64,000 nucleotides of DNA from Bacteroidia bacterium (GTDB taxonomy: Bacteria; Bacteroidota; Bacteroidia; B-17B0; Aurantibacillaceae), in NCBI GenBank assembly GCA_016787895.1, contig JAEUTN010000011.1:1-64000 (forward strand). Reading direction: 5' to 3'. A program made the position numbers and the translations under genes. The notes under the pieces were generated by a model. It saw only the letters and a list, made by a program, of their open reading frames with translations. It was not told the DNA's origin and ran no database searches. Positions 1 through 10,263 of this stretch are shown here, one piece after another; position 1 is the first letter of the stretch; each line of letters begins with the position of its first letter.

Positions 1-1332
<1,332 letters not shown>

Positions 1333-1351
1333 TTAGGTGTTAAAATTCGGG

Positions 1352-1359
1352 CAAAGATA
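1352..1359 (-). promoter_or_regulatory. Putative -7 box (TATCTTTG) of guaB
   Basis: Minus-strand TATCTTTG matches the Bacteroidota sigma-ABfr -7 consensus TAnnTTTG in the 93-base gap before guaB. No clear -33 TTTG was found. This motif occurs by chance about once per 2 kb over both strands, so the position is what supports it. Confidence 0.5.
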
Positions 1360-1413
1360 CGATTTTATTTTTTGGTTGGAAGCAGCCTGAGGTTTTTAAG
1401 GATTCTTAAGGGT

Positions 1414-2163
1414 TCATATCCGGTTCAGGCGTTCCATGAAGGCTTCTTTTTTCCGCCGGGAAATTTCAATTTTCGACCCGTCGCTCATGATGGCATAGCC
1501 CCCGTCTTCCTTCAGAAACCGTAAAACATGGTTCATGTTGATGAGGTGGTGATGGTGAACCCTTATAAAATCGATCTCGGGCAAAAGCTCCTCGTAATGT
1601 TTTAAGCCTGCGCTGATCACCAGCTTTCGTTTATCGCTGAGATAAAACGTCGTGTAGCTCCCATCGGCTTCACAGCGGATAATGTCTTTGATGTTTACAA
1701 TCTCATAGGCATTTCCGGTAGGCAGGGTGATTTTCTGGTAATTTTCATCCGCCTTTTTCAGGTGTTCGATTAAAAACTGCAGATTGTCCATGCCAGAATT
1801 CGATTTTTTCTTTTTAATCACCTTATCCACCGCGGCTTTTAACTCCTCGGCATCAATGGGCTTTAATAAATAATCGCAGGCACTGTATTTAATGGCTTTT
1901 AAGGCGTGCTGGTCGCTGGCGGTAGCAAAAATCAATTCAAAATGCAGGTCCGAAACCTGTTCCAACACCTCAAAGCCTGTGCCGTTAGGCATGCTGATGT
2001 CGAGAAATACCAATTCAGGTTTTAAACTTCGGATGAGTTCTACCCCCTGGGGCACATCCGAAGCATGTCCGATAATTTCGAGTTCAGGACAATTTTTTTG
2101 GATCATGGCGTCCAGCAATTCCCTGCTTTTTTGCTCGTCTTCAATAATGATGGTGCGTATCAT
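1414..2163 (-). CDS. LytTR-family response regulator
   Basis: A DNA-binding response regulator of 249 residues. The N-terminal receiver domain (residues 1-120) has the acidic pair IEDE, phosphoacceptor Asp55 in FLDISMPNG, and Lys101 in LLKPID. A LytTR DNA-binding domain fills about residues 140-249, with the typical IIRCEADGSYT strand and a His-rich variant RVHHHHLIN of the usual RVHRSxLVN. It starts 10 bases after the stop of the histidine kinase gene on the same strand, so the two form a kinase/regulator operon. LytTR proteins usually bind paired direct repeats; the target here is unknown. Confidence 0.93.
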   Translation of the reverse strand: MIRTIIIEDEQKSRELLDAMIQKNCPELEIIGHASDVPQGVELIRSLKPELVFLDISMPNGTGFEVLEQVSDLHFELIFATASDQHALKAIKYSACDYLLKPIDAEELKAAVDKVIKKKKSNSGMDNLQFLIEHLKKADENYQKITLPTGNAYEIVNIKDIIRCEADGSYTTFYLSDKRKLVISAGLKHYEELLPEIDFIRVHHHHLINMNHVLRFLKEDGGYAIMSDGSKIEISRRKKEAFMERLNRI

Positions 2164-2173
2164 AAACTGTTAT

Positions 2174-5116
2174 TTAGCTGTTCAATGGTATAAAAAGTTC
2201 AACCTTGGTACCCGCCGGATTACCTTCAGGGGTTTTGAGGTCAGTAATCACCACACTCAAATGGGAGGCGTTGATTTCGTTTAATATTTTAAGCCGTTCC
2301 TCGGTAATCTTCATGCCTAATGAGCGATGGTTTTTGGCACCCGCGTGTTTGATTTCCGATGATCGTTCGCGGCCGATGCCATTGTCGCTGATAGTACAAA
2401 TTAAAAAATTATTTTCAGAACGCAAGTGGATGTTCAAGCGGCCTTTTTCGGGTTTAGGATTTAAACCGTGCAAAATGGCATTTTCAACATAAGGCTGCAT
2501 GAGCATGGGGGGCATGATGTCGTAATCCTGCTCCACAGAATCGTCCACCTGTATTGTGTATTCAAACTTGTCCTCAAAACGCATTTTCTCCAATTCAATG
2601 TACAATCTAAGGGTTTCAAGATCCTCCCCTACCGTCACTGTTGGTTTATCGGAATAATTCAGGATCATACGAATCAGACGGGCAAATTTGCTGAGGTATT
2701 TAAAGGCCTCATCGCTTTTGTTATTAATGATGTAATGCTGAATGGAATTCAGGGAATTAAACACAAAATGCGGATTCATTTGTGAACGCAGGGCCTTGAG
2801 TTCTATCTTGCTCATTTCCACCTTGCGTTCAAATTCCTTTTTTTGCTCGCGTTTAACGGTATAGATTCTGAACAAAACCAAAAAATAAGTAAGGGAAATC
2901 ACCAGTAAACTAACAAGTGCCAAAAACCACCAGGTGCGGTAAAAAGGACGACTTATTTTGAATTCAAAATTCGTGGCTTGCTCGTTCCATATGCCTTCGT
3001 TATTGCAAGCCTTCACGCTAAAAGTATAATTGCCCGGAGGCAGGTTAAGGTATTTGCTGTAGTCTTCGGTTCCGGCTTCGCTCCAGTCTTTTTCAAGCCC
3101 CAGCAACCTTTTTTTGTAAAGTACTTTATCCGGGTTGGTCAAACAAATGGCCCTGTAATGAAAGGTAAGTGTGTTATAACCCGATGGCAGGGTGCTGTTT
3201 AGCCCCAGATTGGTGTCGGTGTTCAGGACCTGGATTTTTTGAATAAGCACCGGACTTTGCAGCAGGTTTTTTTTGAATTGAAAGGGCTCATGCCTTACCA
3301 ATCCACTCACGGTACCAAACCATAAAGTACCATCCTTATCTTCCCAAATGCCGGATGTGTTGCATTCAACACCCGCAAAACCTTCTTCTTTTCCGAATTT
3401 TTGAATTTCAATTTCTCCATCATTCAGGTACTTTTTAATGTTCATTTTATTCACCCCCTGATTGGTTCCAATCCACAAACTTTGCTGGTTTTCGGCGAAT
3501 TCAATGGAATAAATTAAATCGGAGTTCAGACCTTCATCTGAGGTAATTCTCTCAACGCTGTGTGTTTGGGTATCGTAAATGGCAATGCCGTTCAATGTTG
3601 CGGCAAATACCTTGTCTCTGATACAACGCAGTGTAAAAAAATTGTCTTCTTCCAATTGATACCGTGTGTTCACATGAATGAGAGAATCACCCTTGAGCAT
3701 GTATAAACCCGCGTGGTAGGTGCCGATGTAAAGGTTTTGCCGGCTGTCCTCACAAAACCCATACACTACAAATTCCTTTTTAGCCGGTATGCGGTAAAAA
3801 CTGCTTTTAGCTGCGCCATGCTTCCATTCCAGCTTCACAAATCCATTTGAGCCACCCAGGTAATACACATCCCCTTCGCTGTGATAAATAACGTCAACCG
3901 GACCTTTGAACTTTTCAGGGAGCTTAACCGGCACAAACTTATCACCGGTAAAATGAAGGAGTCCTTCGTCGTTGCCAAATAACAAATCCCCATCCCGGGT
4001 TTCAATCAGGGAGCGGCTGGTGTTGGAGCTGAGCCCATGGCGTTCCGTATAATTTTTGAAATACCCGGCATCGTAACGGAAAACACCATTGTTTTGGGTC
4101 CCAATCCACAAACTGCCTCTGCGGTCTCTTAAGATTTGAAACACAAATGAATTGCCAGGACCATTCACTTTATCAAAGGTACTGAAGCTGTTATCGCGGT
4201 AACGGTACAAACCACTGTATGTTCCCAACCAGATATTATCTTCCCGGTCGGGCAGCAGAGAAATGATGTTATTGGAATTGTTACTGATCTCCACATTGTA
4301 ATACGAAAACTGTTGATTATCGTAACGCAGTAATCCCGATTGCGAGCCTACCCAGAGGTATTGGTCCTTTTGATTCACCAGGGCCACAATGTTTTCGTCA
4401 ATCAAACCCTGTTCTATAAAATAATTCGTAAATTTTTTATTTGCCGGATTATAAAACGACAATCCCTTGTTGGTGCCTAAAACAATGTACTGCTTAAATT
4501 GGGTGATACACCTGATTTTATTGGAAGCTAAACCATTTGCTTCATTGAGCACTTCAAATGTTTCGTGACCATAAATAACCAGCCCCTGGTCGGTACCTAT
4601 ATACAAAGCCGAGGTATCAGATTTATAAATGGCGTTGATGCTGTAATTGGCCAGCTTACGCACCGGTTTAATTTTACCGCTGCTGAACATGTATAGGCCC
4701 AGATCCGTGCCGATGTAAATGGAGTGGTGATACCCTTTTCCAAAGGAAAGCACAGAACGTGCCTGAAGGGTTTTGTCGCCGGGATAAATAAACTTATCGC
4801 CCTCAAGAATACAAACTCCCTTATTGGTTCCCACAAATATCCGGCCTTCTTCATCACCTGAAATGGTATTGACATTCACATCGGGCAGCCCGTTCTTCCT
4901 GCCATAGTTTACAAAATGTTTGCCATCAAAACGGCTTAGGCCTCCGTAACCTCCGCTCCAAAGGTATCCATGCTGGTCCTGATACATGCAGGCCACTTGT
5001 ATGAAAGGCAAACCACTTTCCACACTGTAATTCTTAAAAAAATATTGCTGAGCCTTCAGGAACTGCAGGCACAAGAAAAGGGTGAGTAGATTTAAAATAC
5101 GGTTCCGGTACAGCAT
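2174..5116 (-). CDS. Hybrid-free sensor histidine kinase with two-component propeller (LytS type)
   Basis: A membrane sensor kinase of 980 residues. ATG at 5116 gives a clean signal peptide ending in KAQ; a GTG at 5134 in frame would add six residues. The periplasmic part holds many Reg_prop repeats (pattern WIGTxxGLxRY, GLxxNxI), about residues 25-640, then a Y_Y_Y domain (NLPPGNYTFSVKACNNEG), one membrane segment near residue 740, a short coiled coil, and a His_kinase (LytS) domain with H-box LRSQMNPHFVFNSLNSI (His783) and an HATPase domain with DNGIG. It sits directly upstream of the LytTR regulator. Similar proteins sense polysaccharides in gut Bacteroides, but LytS output and the absence of SusCD or glycosidase genes leave the ligand open. 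Confidence 0.9.
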   Translation of the reverse strand: MLYRNRILNLLTLFLCLQFLKAQQYFFKNYSVESGLPFIQVACMYQDQHGYLWSGGYGGLSRFDGKHFVNYGRKNGLPDVNVNTISGDEEGRIFVGTNKGVCILEGDKFIYPGDKTLQARSVLSFGKGYHHSIYIGTDLGLYMFSSGKIKPVRKLANYSINAIYKSDTSALYIGTDQGLVIYGHETFEVLNEANGLASNKIRCITQFKQYIVLGTNKGLSFYNPANKKFTNYFIEQGLIDENIVALVNQKDQYLWVGSQSGLLRYDNQQFSYYNVEISNNSNNIISLLPDREDNIWLGTYSGLYRYRDNSFSTFDKVNGPGNSFVFQILRDRRGSLWIGTQNNGVFRYDAGYFKNYTERHGLSSNTSRSLIETRDGDLLFGNDEGLLHFTGDKFVPVKLPEKFKGPVDVIYHSEGDVYYLGGSNGFVKLEWKHGAAKSSFYRIPAKKEFVVYGFCEDSRQNLYIGTYHAGLYMLKGDSLIHVNTRYQLEEDNFFTLRCIRDKVFAATLNGIAIYDTQTHSVERITSDEGLNSDLIYSIEFAENQQSLWIGTNQGVNKMNIKKYLNDGEIEIQKFGKEEGFAGVECNTSGIWEDKDGTLWFGTVSGLVRHEPFQFKKNLLQSPVLIQKIQVLNTDTNLGLNSTLPSGYNTLTFHYRAICLTNPDKVLYKKRLLGLEKDWSEAGTEDYSKYLNLPPGNYTFSVKACNNEGIWNEQATNFEFKISRPFYRTWWFLALVSLLVISLTYFLVLFRIYTVKREQKKEFERKVEMSKIELKALRSQMNPHFVFNSLNSIQHYIINNKSDEAFKYLSKFARLIRMILNYSDKPTVTVGEDLETLRLYIELEKMRFEDKFEYTIQVDDSVEQDYDIMPPMLMQPYVENAILHGLNPKPEKGRLNIHLRSENNFLICTISDNGIGRERSSEIKHAGAKNHRSLGMKITEERLKILNEINASHLSVVITDLKTPEGNPAGTKVELFIPLNS

Positions 5117-5269
5117 CAGTTCGAATATAATCACTTCCCGCCAAAAGCCGGCATTTTTTTCACATCCGGTAGAAAAAGAGAAACAAGAAGAGAGATTTTA
5201 TTTACTTTGAGTGCAAATGCCCCGGTTCTAAACTTTTTGCCCGGGCCGGTGTTTAGATACAAACAAAAA

Positions 5270-5782
5270 ATGGCGATGGAAGAGGTTATCCTTGTGAATG
5301 AAAAAGACGAAGTACTGGGCAGTATGGAAAAAATGCAGGCCCATGAAAAGGGAATCTTGCATCGCGCGATTTCGGTATTTATTTTTAACTCCAGAAAACA
5401 GGTTCTGCTGCAAAGAAGAGCCTTACACAAGTACCACAGTGCCGGTTTATGGAGCAATACCTGTTGTTCACACCCCCGACCCGGTGAATCTGCAGCATCT
5501 GCTGCTAAAAGACGTTTAATGGAAGAGATGGGAATGGTTCTTGAACTGGAACACAAGGATGAATTTATTTACAAGGTGGCGCTCGAAAAAGGACTAAGCG
5601 AGCACGAATACGATCATGTGTTTGTTGGTTACAGCGAGGAAGTTCCGAATCCCAATCCCGAAGAAGTGATGGATTACCGATGGGTAAGTATTGATGAACT
5701 GAACAAGGAGTTACACGTTCATCCTGAACGCTACACGTATTGGTTCAAATTGCTCAGCGACAGGATGGCCAAATGGCTTTGA
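5270..5782 (+). CDS. idi: Isopentenyl-diphosphate delta-isomerase, type I
   Basis: Interconverts isopentenyl and dimethylallyl diphosphate for quinone and carotenoid synthesis. The protein is a 170-residue Nudix-fold enzyme. ATG at 5270 (or 5276) is chosen over the 5207 ATG because the extra residues do not resemble the family. Catalytic Cys66 lies in NTCCSHPRPGES; metal ligands His25, His32 and His69 and the ExE pair in SEHEYDHVFVG are present, with the Nudix-like helix AAKRRLMEEMGM. It is divergent from the histidine kinase gene and convergent with the OmpA gene, two bases from its stop. TACTTTG at 5204-5210 is a near match to a promoter box. Confidence 0.95.
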   Translation: MAMEEVILVNEKDEVLGSMEKMQAHEKGILHRAISVFIFNSRKQVLLQRRALHKYHSAGLWSNTCCSHPRPGESAASAAKRRLMEEMGMVLELEHKDEFIYKVALEKGLSEHEYDHVFVGYSEEVPNPNPEEVMDYRWVSIDELNKELHVHPERYTYWFKLLSDRMAKWL

Positions 5783-5784
5783 GT

Positions 5785-7818
5785 TTATTTTTTTACAATC
5801 TTAAATTCAGTTCTGCGGTTCAGGGCTCTGCCCTCTTCAGTGGTATTATCAGCAACCGGAACCGTAGGGCCATAACCTTTGGCCGAAATGCGTTTGGATT
5901 CCACTCCAAATTCCTCCAAAAGGCTTTTTACAGAGTATGCACGGTTGCTGCTCAGGGCCATGTTATCATTCAGGTTCCCCACATTATCGGTATGGCCTTG
6001 AATTTCAATCACCATGTTTTTGTGTAGTTTCAGGTATTCGGCAAAATTTTCAAGCACTACCTTGCTTTCCGCTTTAATTTCGGCACTGTTGGTAGCATAA
6101 TACAAATTGTTCAGTACAAAACTCTCGCCTTCGCTCGCCGATTCCAATTTCACCTCCATGGAAACCGCTTCCTGTCCGGCTTCAGGCAGTTTGGAGGCCT
6201 CAACCATGGTGGAGTTAAAAGCCACGCCATCCTTTTTTACCGTTATCAACACATTGTTCTCTTTTTTTACCGCTGCCATAAACTCACCTGAGCTGCTGTC
6301 AACCAAAGCGTAATTGACCTTTTTGGTGAGCACATCCTTAATTTCCACCACAGCTCCTTGCACAAGGCTGTCGTTATTTTTGATGGTTCCTTTTAAAAAC
6401 CCTACAGCGTTCGGACGGGCTTCCTTGTATAGTTCAAATGAAAACAAATCCCAGCGCCCAATGCCTTTGCCATTCACCTTGCCTTCATTGTAGGAGAAAA
6501 AGTAGCCCGTTTTAGCATCGCTGCTTACAAAAAACCCTGTGTCGTCAGTGAGTCCGTTAATGGGTGAACCAATGTTCTCGGGTTCCATCCACTCCCCTTT
6601 TTCATTTTGCCTCACATAGAAAATATCATATTCCCCGAATCCAAAATGCCCATTGCTGCTGAAATAAAGCGTTTCACTGTCGCTGTGTATAAAGGGTGTT
6701 TTTTCATCTCCAGCCGTGTTCACCATGGAACCAAGATTTTGTGGCGCCGACCACTGCCCGGTGGTTCTGTCTTTCTTACTGACATAGATATCAATCCCTC
6801 CAAACCCGCCCGGACGATCGCTGGCGAAATACAAACTGTTTCCGTCGGCTGAAATGGAAGGTTGACTGTCCCAGTATTTTGGGTCGTTGATCAAAGGACT
6901 AACTTTTCGGATATCGCTCCAGTATTCCCCGTTAAAATCACTTACGTATATGTCGCAATTCGGTTGCAAGCCGCCTTCCATGCGCATCATCGCAAAGTAC
7001 AAATGTTTGTTGTCGATGGAAATGGTGCAACCTCCCTGGTTGTCGTCGCTCACATTAAATGGGGCTTCTAAGGGTTCTCCAACTGTAAACTCTCCATTTT
7101 GCGTGCGCACAGCCTGCATAAACACTTCTTTTTCCCGGTCGCTGGCATACACCTGGTTCATGTTTTTTACAGGCAATCGTCTCACAAAAAAGCACTTTTT
7201 ATCATCAGGAGAAATATAGGCCAGGTATTCATCGCGCTCGGTAGAAACCCCTTTAACCACTTTGGGATCGAACTGCACATTTTTTTTGAGACCCATTTCT
7301 TTTTTGGCAGACCGTATCATCATTTTAGCCTGGTATTGCTCTTCGGCAAAATCATTGGCGTATTTTTTTTCGTCCTCATCCTTAAAATCCAGAAACTTTT
7401 GAAGGTATTTGATGGCCGAATCGTTTTGGGTTTTTTCGTAAAAATCAAATCCAATGTAATAGTACGGTTCGCTGTGAATTTGAGGACAAACCGCAATGGC
7501 TTTCATAAAAAAAGGCACAGTTGGGGCAAAGGGTTTGTTTTCAAGTTTGCAGCGGGCAGCCAGTTCAAAACCCATGGCCAGGTTGGCCTCTGCAAAATCA
7601 GGTTCCAGTTCAAGGGCTTTCATGAGGAACTGTAATCGCTCGGGTTTTTTGTATTTTTTTCTGTCCTTGCCTTTCTCGTAAAAAGAAATGGCTTTTTTAT
7701 CAGTAATGTCCTGACAGTAGGGGGATGAGCGTTCTTGCTTTTCTTCCTGAGCTCCAAGCCGCGCCGGGACCAATAAACACAAAAGAAGGAAATAAGGTAA
7801 GGCTTGGGTAAAATTCAT
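5785..7818 (-). CDS. OmpA-family protein with TPR, PD40 propeller and CRD domains (PorE-like)
   Basis: An envelope protein of 677 residues from ATG at 7818; the frame extends to 7926 but only this ATG gives a signal peptide (ending RLGAQ). Order of domains: TPR-like helices at about 30-130, a PD40/WD40-like propeller at 155-450 (repeats such as QPSISADGNSLYFASDRPGG and TPFIHSDSETLYFSSNGH), a carboxypeptidase regulatory-like fold at about 475-540, and a C-terminal OmpA peptidoglycan-binding domain with IEIQGHTDN and LNRRTEF. This is the layout of PorE, the T9SS component thought to anchor the machine to peptidoglycan. Many Bacteroidota paralogues share the layout, so a T9SS role is inferred. 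Confidence 0.85.
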   Translation of the reverse strand: MNFTQALPYFLLLCLLVPARLGAQEEKQERSSPYCQDITDKKAISFYEKGKDRKKYKKPERLQFLMKALELEPDFAEANLAMGFELAARCKLENKPFAPTVPFFMKAIAVCPQIHSEPYYYIGFDFYEKTQNDSAIKYLQKFLDFKDEDEKKYANDFAEEQYQAKMMIRSAKKEMGLKKNVQFDPKVVKGVSTERDEYLAYISPDDKKCFFVRRLPVKNMNQVYASDREKEVFMQAVRTQNGEFTVGEPLEAPFNVSDDNQGGCTISIDNKHLYFAMMRMEGGLQPNCDIYVSDFNGEYWSDIRKVSPLINDPKYWDSQPSISADGNSLYFASDRPGGFGGIDIYVSKKDRTTGQWSAPQNLGSMVNTAGDEKTPFIHSDSETLYFSSNGHFGFGEYDIFYVRQNEKGEWMEPENIGSPINGLTDDTGFFVSSDAKTGYFFSYNEGKVNGKGIGRWDLFSFELYKEARPNAVGFLKGTIKNNDSLVQGAVVEIKDVLTKKVNYALVDSSSGEFMAAVKKENNVLITVKKDGVAFNSTMVEASKLPEAGQEAVSMEVKLESASEGESFVLNNLYYATNSAEIKAESKVVLENFAEYLKLHKNMVIEIQGHTDNVGNLNDNMALSSNRAYSVKSLLEEFGVESKRISAKGYGPTVPVADNTTEEGRALNRRTEFKIVKK

Positions 7819-8039
7819 ACACGAAATTAATAAGTTTGGCTTAAGCAATTTCAATTTAATGCTTTCTTCTTCAATACCCCCTGTTAAAAACTGTTTATCT
7901 GTGGCAACACCTTTTAGCACATCCATAAAATTTTAAAATTGTTCGTTTTGCATGAGGACTTTATTACATTGCGGTGGTTTTTTTAAGCAGTATGAATGGT
8001 GCAGTATGAATAAAGTTACACCATTGCCATAAAAGTAGT

Positions 8040-8417
8040 ATGTCAGAACAAATCGCCAGGGCCAGGATAATCGATCAAGCTTACATTGAACTTGAATTCC
8101 TTATTGAAGATGTAGCTCTGAGCAAGGAAGATGTTGCAAAAGGCTGGCTTGAGGCCAATACCCTTGACCCGCAAAAAAAATTCCCCGTGCTATTGTTGAC
8201 CGCTAAATGGAGCTTGCCCGAAAACGAAGCGTTTAAACAAATTCTTGCTGAAATAAACAGCCGGCCCATAGTGGCGGTTGTGGTGCACGATTTGAGTCAG
8301 CGTTTAGTTGGTAATTTCACACTCAACTTAACCGGAAAATCAAAAAACATTAAACTTTTTGACGAGGTGGAAGCAGCCAGAACCTGGCTGATAAAAAAAA
8401 TTGCTTCCCGTGACTGA
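8040..8417 (+). CDS. STAS/SpoIIAA-like small protein
   Basis: A 125-residue soluble protein without signal peptide or membrane segment. Alternating strands and helices, with VLLLTAKW near the middle and IVAVVVHDLSQRLVGNF following, resemble the small STAS/SEC14-like (DUF7793-type) proteins of Bacteroidota. No catalytic motif is seen. It stands alone on the plus strand after a 220-base gap from the divergent OmpA gene, and 56 bases before the SRPBCC gene. The function is unknown; a binding or regulatory role is a guess from the fold. Confidence 0.6.
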   Translation: MSEQIARARIIDQAYIELEFLIEDVALSKEDVAKGWLEANTLDPQKKFPVLLLTAKWSLPENEAFKQILAEINSRPIVAVVVHDLSQRLVGNFTLNLTGKSKNIKLFDEVEAARTWLIKKIASRD

Positions 8418-8473
8418 ATCAAATTGACGCTGCATTTTGTTTATTTTAGCTTTTCGAGTCAAACCCCTTTAAG

Positions 8474-9463
8474 ATGAAAAAATTGCTTTATGTTTTTATC
8501 GCGCTTGGAGCCCTGTATTTTATACTGGCTTTTTTTGGTCCATCCGAAATTAAAGTAGAACGCCGTGTCTATCTGCCGCAAAGCAAATCAGCCCTCAAAT
8601 CAAAACTTTTGGATTTCACGTATTTTCACCACAACTGGAGTCCCTGGACCGAAAAAGACACGAGCATGAGTATTGAATACCAGGGCAATCAGGGGCAAAT
8701 TGGGCACGCGTACAATTGGTCGGGGAACAAGGAGGTTGGCATGGGACGGCTTGAAATAACCGGGATTTCGGAAGACACGATTTATCAGAAACTGAGTTAT
8801 GACAACAAGGGCGATGTAAAATCCTACTTTATTCTTCGCGATTCGGCACAAGGTTGTGTAGTCAGCTGGGGGATGATATTTCCCATTCCTTTTCTTGGAA
8901 GAACACCTATGTTGTTTGTTAACATGGATAAAAGAATTGGTAAAGATTATGAAAGAGGTCTTGAAAAACTCAAGGCCACTTTACTGAAAGAACAGGAAGC
9001 TCCTGTATTTGACATCAAGGAAATTGAATGGGAAGCCAGAACCTACGCGGGAAGAAAGGAAAATATTGGTTTGGAGGAGATGAACGGGTATTTTGAAAAC
9101 AATTTTGGTTTGCTTGAACTGGTTTTAGAAAAAGAGAAGGTAAAACCTCTGTCTTCTCCATCCGGTTTAGTGTTTACCTACGATGAAGTGAATCAGCGTG
9201 CGGATGTCAGTTGCGCTTTCAGGGTACCGGAGGGGACAAAAATAAAGGATTGGGAGATGTTTATCTTTCCTGCCTGCAAAGTGCTGAGTGTTGAATACAA
9301 GGGGTTTCCTTCGGGCAGTGGCGATGCGCATAAAGCTATTGATCAATACATGCGTTCAAAAGGATATCAGTTTCAAATGGTAATCGAAGAGTACCTAAAA
9401 GGACCTGATGAGAATCAGGAGTGTTACGACTGTGTAACGATGGTGTATTATTTGTTGAAGTGA
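8474..9463 (+). CDS. Membrane-anchored SRPBCC plus GyrI-like domain protein
   Basis: A 329-residue protein with an N-terminal membrane segment (KKLLYVFIALGALYFILAFF). Residues about 25-165 look like a polyketide cyclase/SRPBCC ligand-binding domain (FTYFHHNWSPWTEKD, then GQIGHAYNWSGNKEVGMGRLEI). Residues about 175-329 look like a GyrI/AraC effector-binding domain (WEMFIFPACKVLSVEYKGFPSG, MVIEEYLKGPDENQ). The two-domain pairing is frequent in Bacteroidota. Both folds bind small hydrophobic ligands; the ligand and pathway are not known. No operon partner is evident. Confidence 0.75.
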   Translation: MKKLLYVFIALGALYFILAFFGPSEIKVERRVYLPQSKSALKSKLLDFTYFHHNWSPWTEKDTSMSIEYQGNQGQIGHAYNWSGNKEVGMGRLEITGISEDTIYQKLSYDNKGDVKSYFILRDSAQGCVVSWGMIFPIPFLGRTPMLFVNMDKRIGKDYERGLEKLKATLLKEQEAPVFDIKEIEWEARTYAGRKENIGLEEMNGYFENNFGLLELVLEKEKVKPLSSPSGLVFTYDEVNQRADVSCAFRVPEGTKIKDWEMFIFPACKVLSVEYKGFPSGSGDAHKAIDQYMRSKGYQFQMVIEEYLKGPDENQECYDCVTMVYYLLK

Positions 9464-9555
9464 TACTAAAGCACTTAGGTTTGGCAAATTGTTTTGATGG
9501 CAACTGAATGCTGCTTTAATAGTAGAGTAAATTAAAACAAGATTAGTTTAAAATA

Positions 9556-9972
9556 ATGAAATTCATTGTCCTTTCTGCTTGCTTTTATCTGTTATTAATC
9601 ATTATTGAACTTTCATTCAAGTTGCCAAGTCATCTTTACCTTATTCCAACAATTTTTATTGGTCAGTTTGTTTTAAATTTATTCCTATTGACTGAAAATT
9701 ATCTACGATTCAAAATCCTAATAATATTGCTTATAACTGTACTTTCAGTTATAGTTGCAGTGATTGTTTCCAACTTTGTTTTTCAATCAAACTCATTAGA
9801 CTACTACATATTTGATCACCGTAAGTACCTTGCACCCTTGGTTCCTGCTAACGAAAATGGAGAGCCTGACTTTCTTTATGCTGGTGTAATCGTCATTGGG
9901 TTTGTAAATGTTTTTGTTAGCCTGTTACTTAATAACTTATTCCAACGGTTTTCAAGGTTAAATCATCGATAA
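9556..9972 (+). CDS. Small hypothetical membrane protein, AT-rich
   Basis: A 138-residue protein not assigned to any family. Four hydrophobic segments are visible at about residues 5-20, 28-46, 52-74 and 108-128, with a polar loop between the third and fourth (DHRKYLAPLVPANENGEPDF). Base composition is visibly more AT-rich than the neighbours, and it lies close to a tRNA gene, both mild signs of acquisition. The ATG at 9556 follows an AT-rich stretch with no clear promoter box. It could be an immunity-type or small transport protein, but nothing in the sequence supports a choice. Confidence 0.6.
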   Translation: MKFIVLSACFYLLLIIIELSFKLPSHLYLIPTIFIGQFVLNLFLLTENYLRFKILIILLITVLSVIVAVIVSNFVFQSNSLDYYIFDHRKYLAPLVPANENGEPDFLYAGVIVIGFVNVFVSLLLNNLFQRFSRLNHR

Positions 9973-10141
9973 AGTCCTAAGAATTAGTATGATCTCCATA
10001 CTATGGAATTGGGAAGTAACGGAACTATAAGAATAGATTCCTAAAAAAACCAATTGGACTTATGAGACTAAAGCATAGGATTTATGATTAAACAAAGAGA
10101 TTAACTCCGTTGATCTCTAGTGCCTCCCATAGTCACAATAC
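9973..10141. other. Non-coding stretch with one hairpin
   Basis: No gene is seen between the small membrane protein and the hairpin cluster. It contains one stem of ten base pairs (AGAGATTAAC / GTTGATCTCT, one G-U pair, loop TCC) at 10096-10118. The region could be the 3' part of the upstream transcript or a small RNA ended by the terminator at 10142; neither is proven. Confidence 0.4.
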
Positions 10142-10170
10142 AAAAGCCACTGCTTTCAGCAGTGGCTTTT
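10142..10170 (+). terminator. Intrinsic terminator, plus strand
   Basis: A perfect 12-bp stem (AAAAGCCACTGC / GCAGTGGCTTTT) with loop TTTCA, followed by TTTTTGTTTT. It fits a Rho-independent terminator for plus-strand transcription arriving from the small membrane protein gene. Confidence 0.75.
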
Positions 10171-10227
10171 TGTTTTGCGCTTTCGCTTAGGAAAGCAAGC
10201 TTTCCACGCTTCAGCGCAAAACAAAAA
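10167..10227. repeat. 61-bp inverted repeat joining two terminators
   Basis: The 14-base arm TTTTTGTTTTGCGC (10167-10180) is repeated inverted as GCGCAAAACAAAAA (10214-10227). Inside it is a second stem GGAAAGC / GCTTTCC (10190-10205) with loop AA. The outer bases are shared with the flanking terminators, so the three stems cannot all form at once. Confidence 0.8.
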
Positions 10228-10252
10228 GGCCAACCCTGCGGGTTGGCCTTTT
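10224..10252 (-). terminator. Intrinsic terminator of tRNA-Ser, minus strand
   Basis: A 13-bp stem (AAAAGGCCAACCC / GGGTTGGCCTTTT) with a three-base loop. Read on the minus strand it is followed by TTTTTGTTTT and lies 11 bases after the tRNA 3' end, so it is the likely tRNA terminator. Confidence 0.8.
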
Positions 10253-10263
10253 GCATTTATTTG

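Noticed and set aside
5204..5210. TACTTTG as promoter of idi
   Set aside because: It is one base short of TAnnTTTG (TTG rather than TTTG), so it is mentioned only as a near match.
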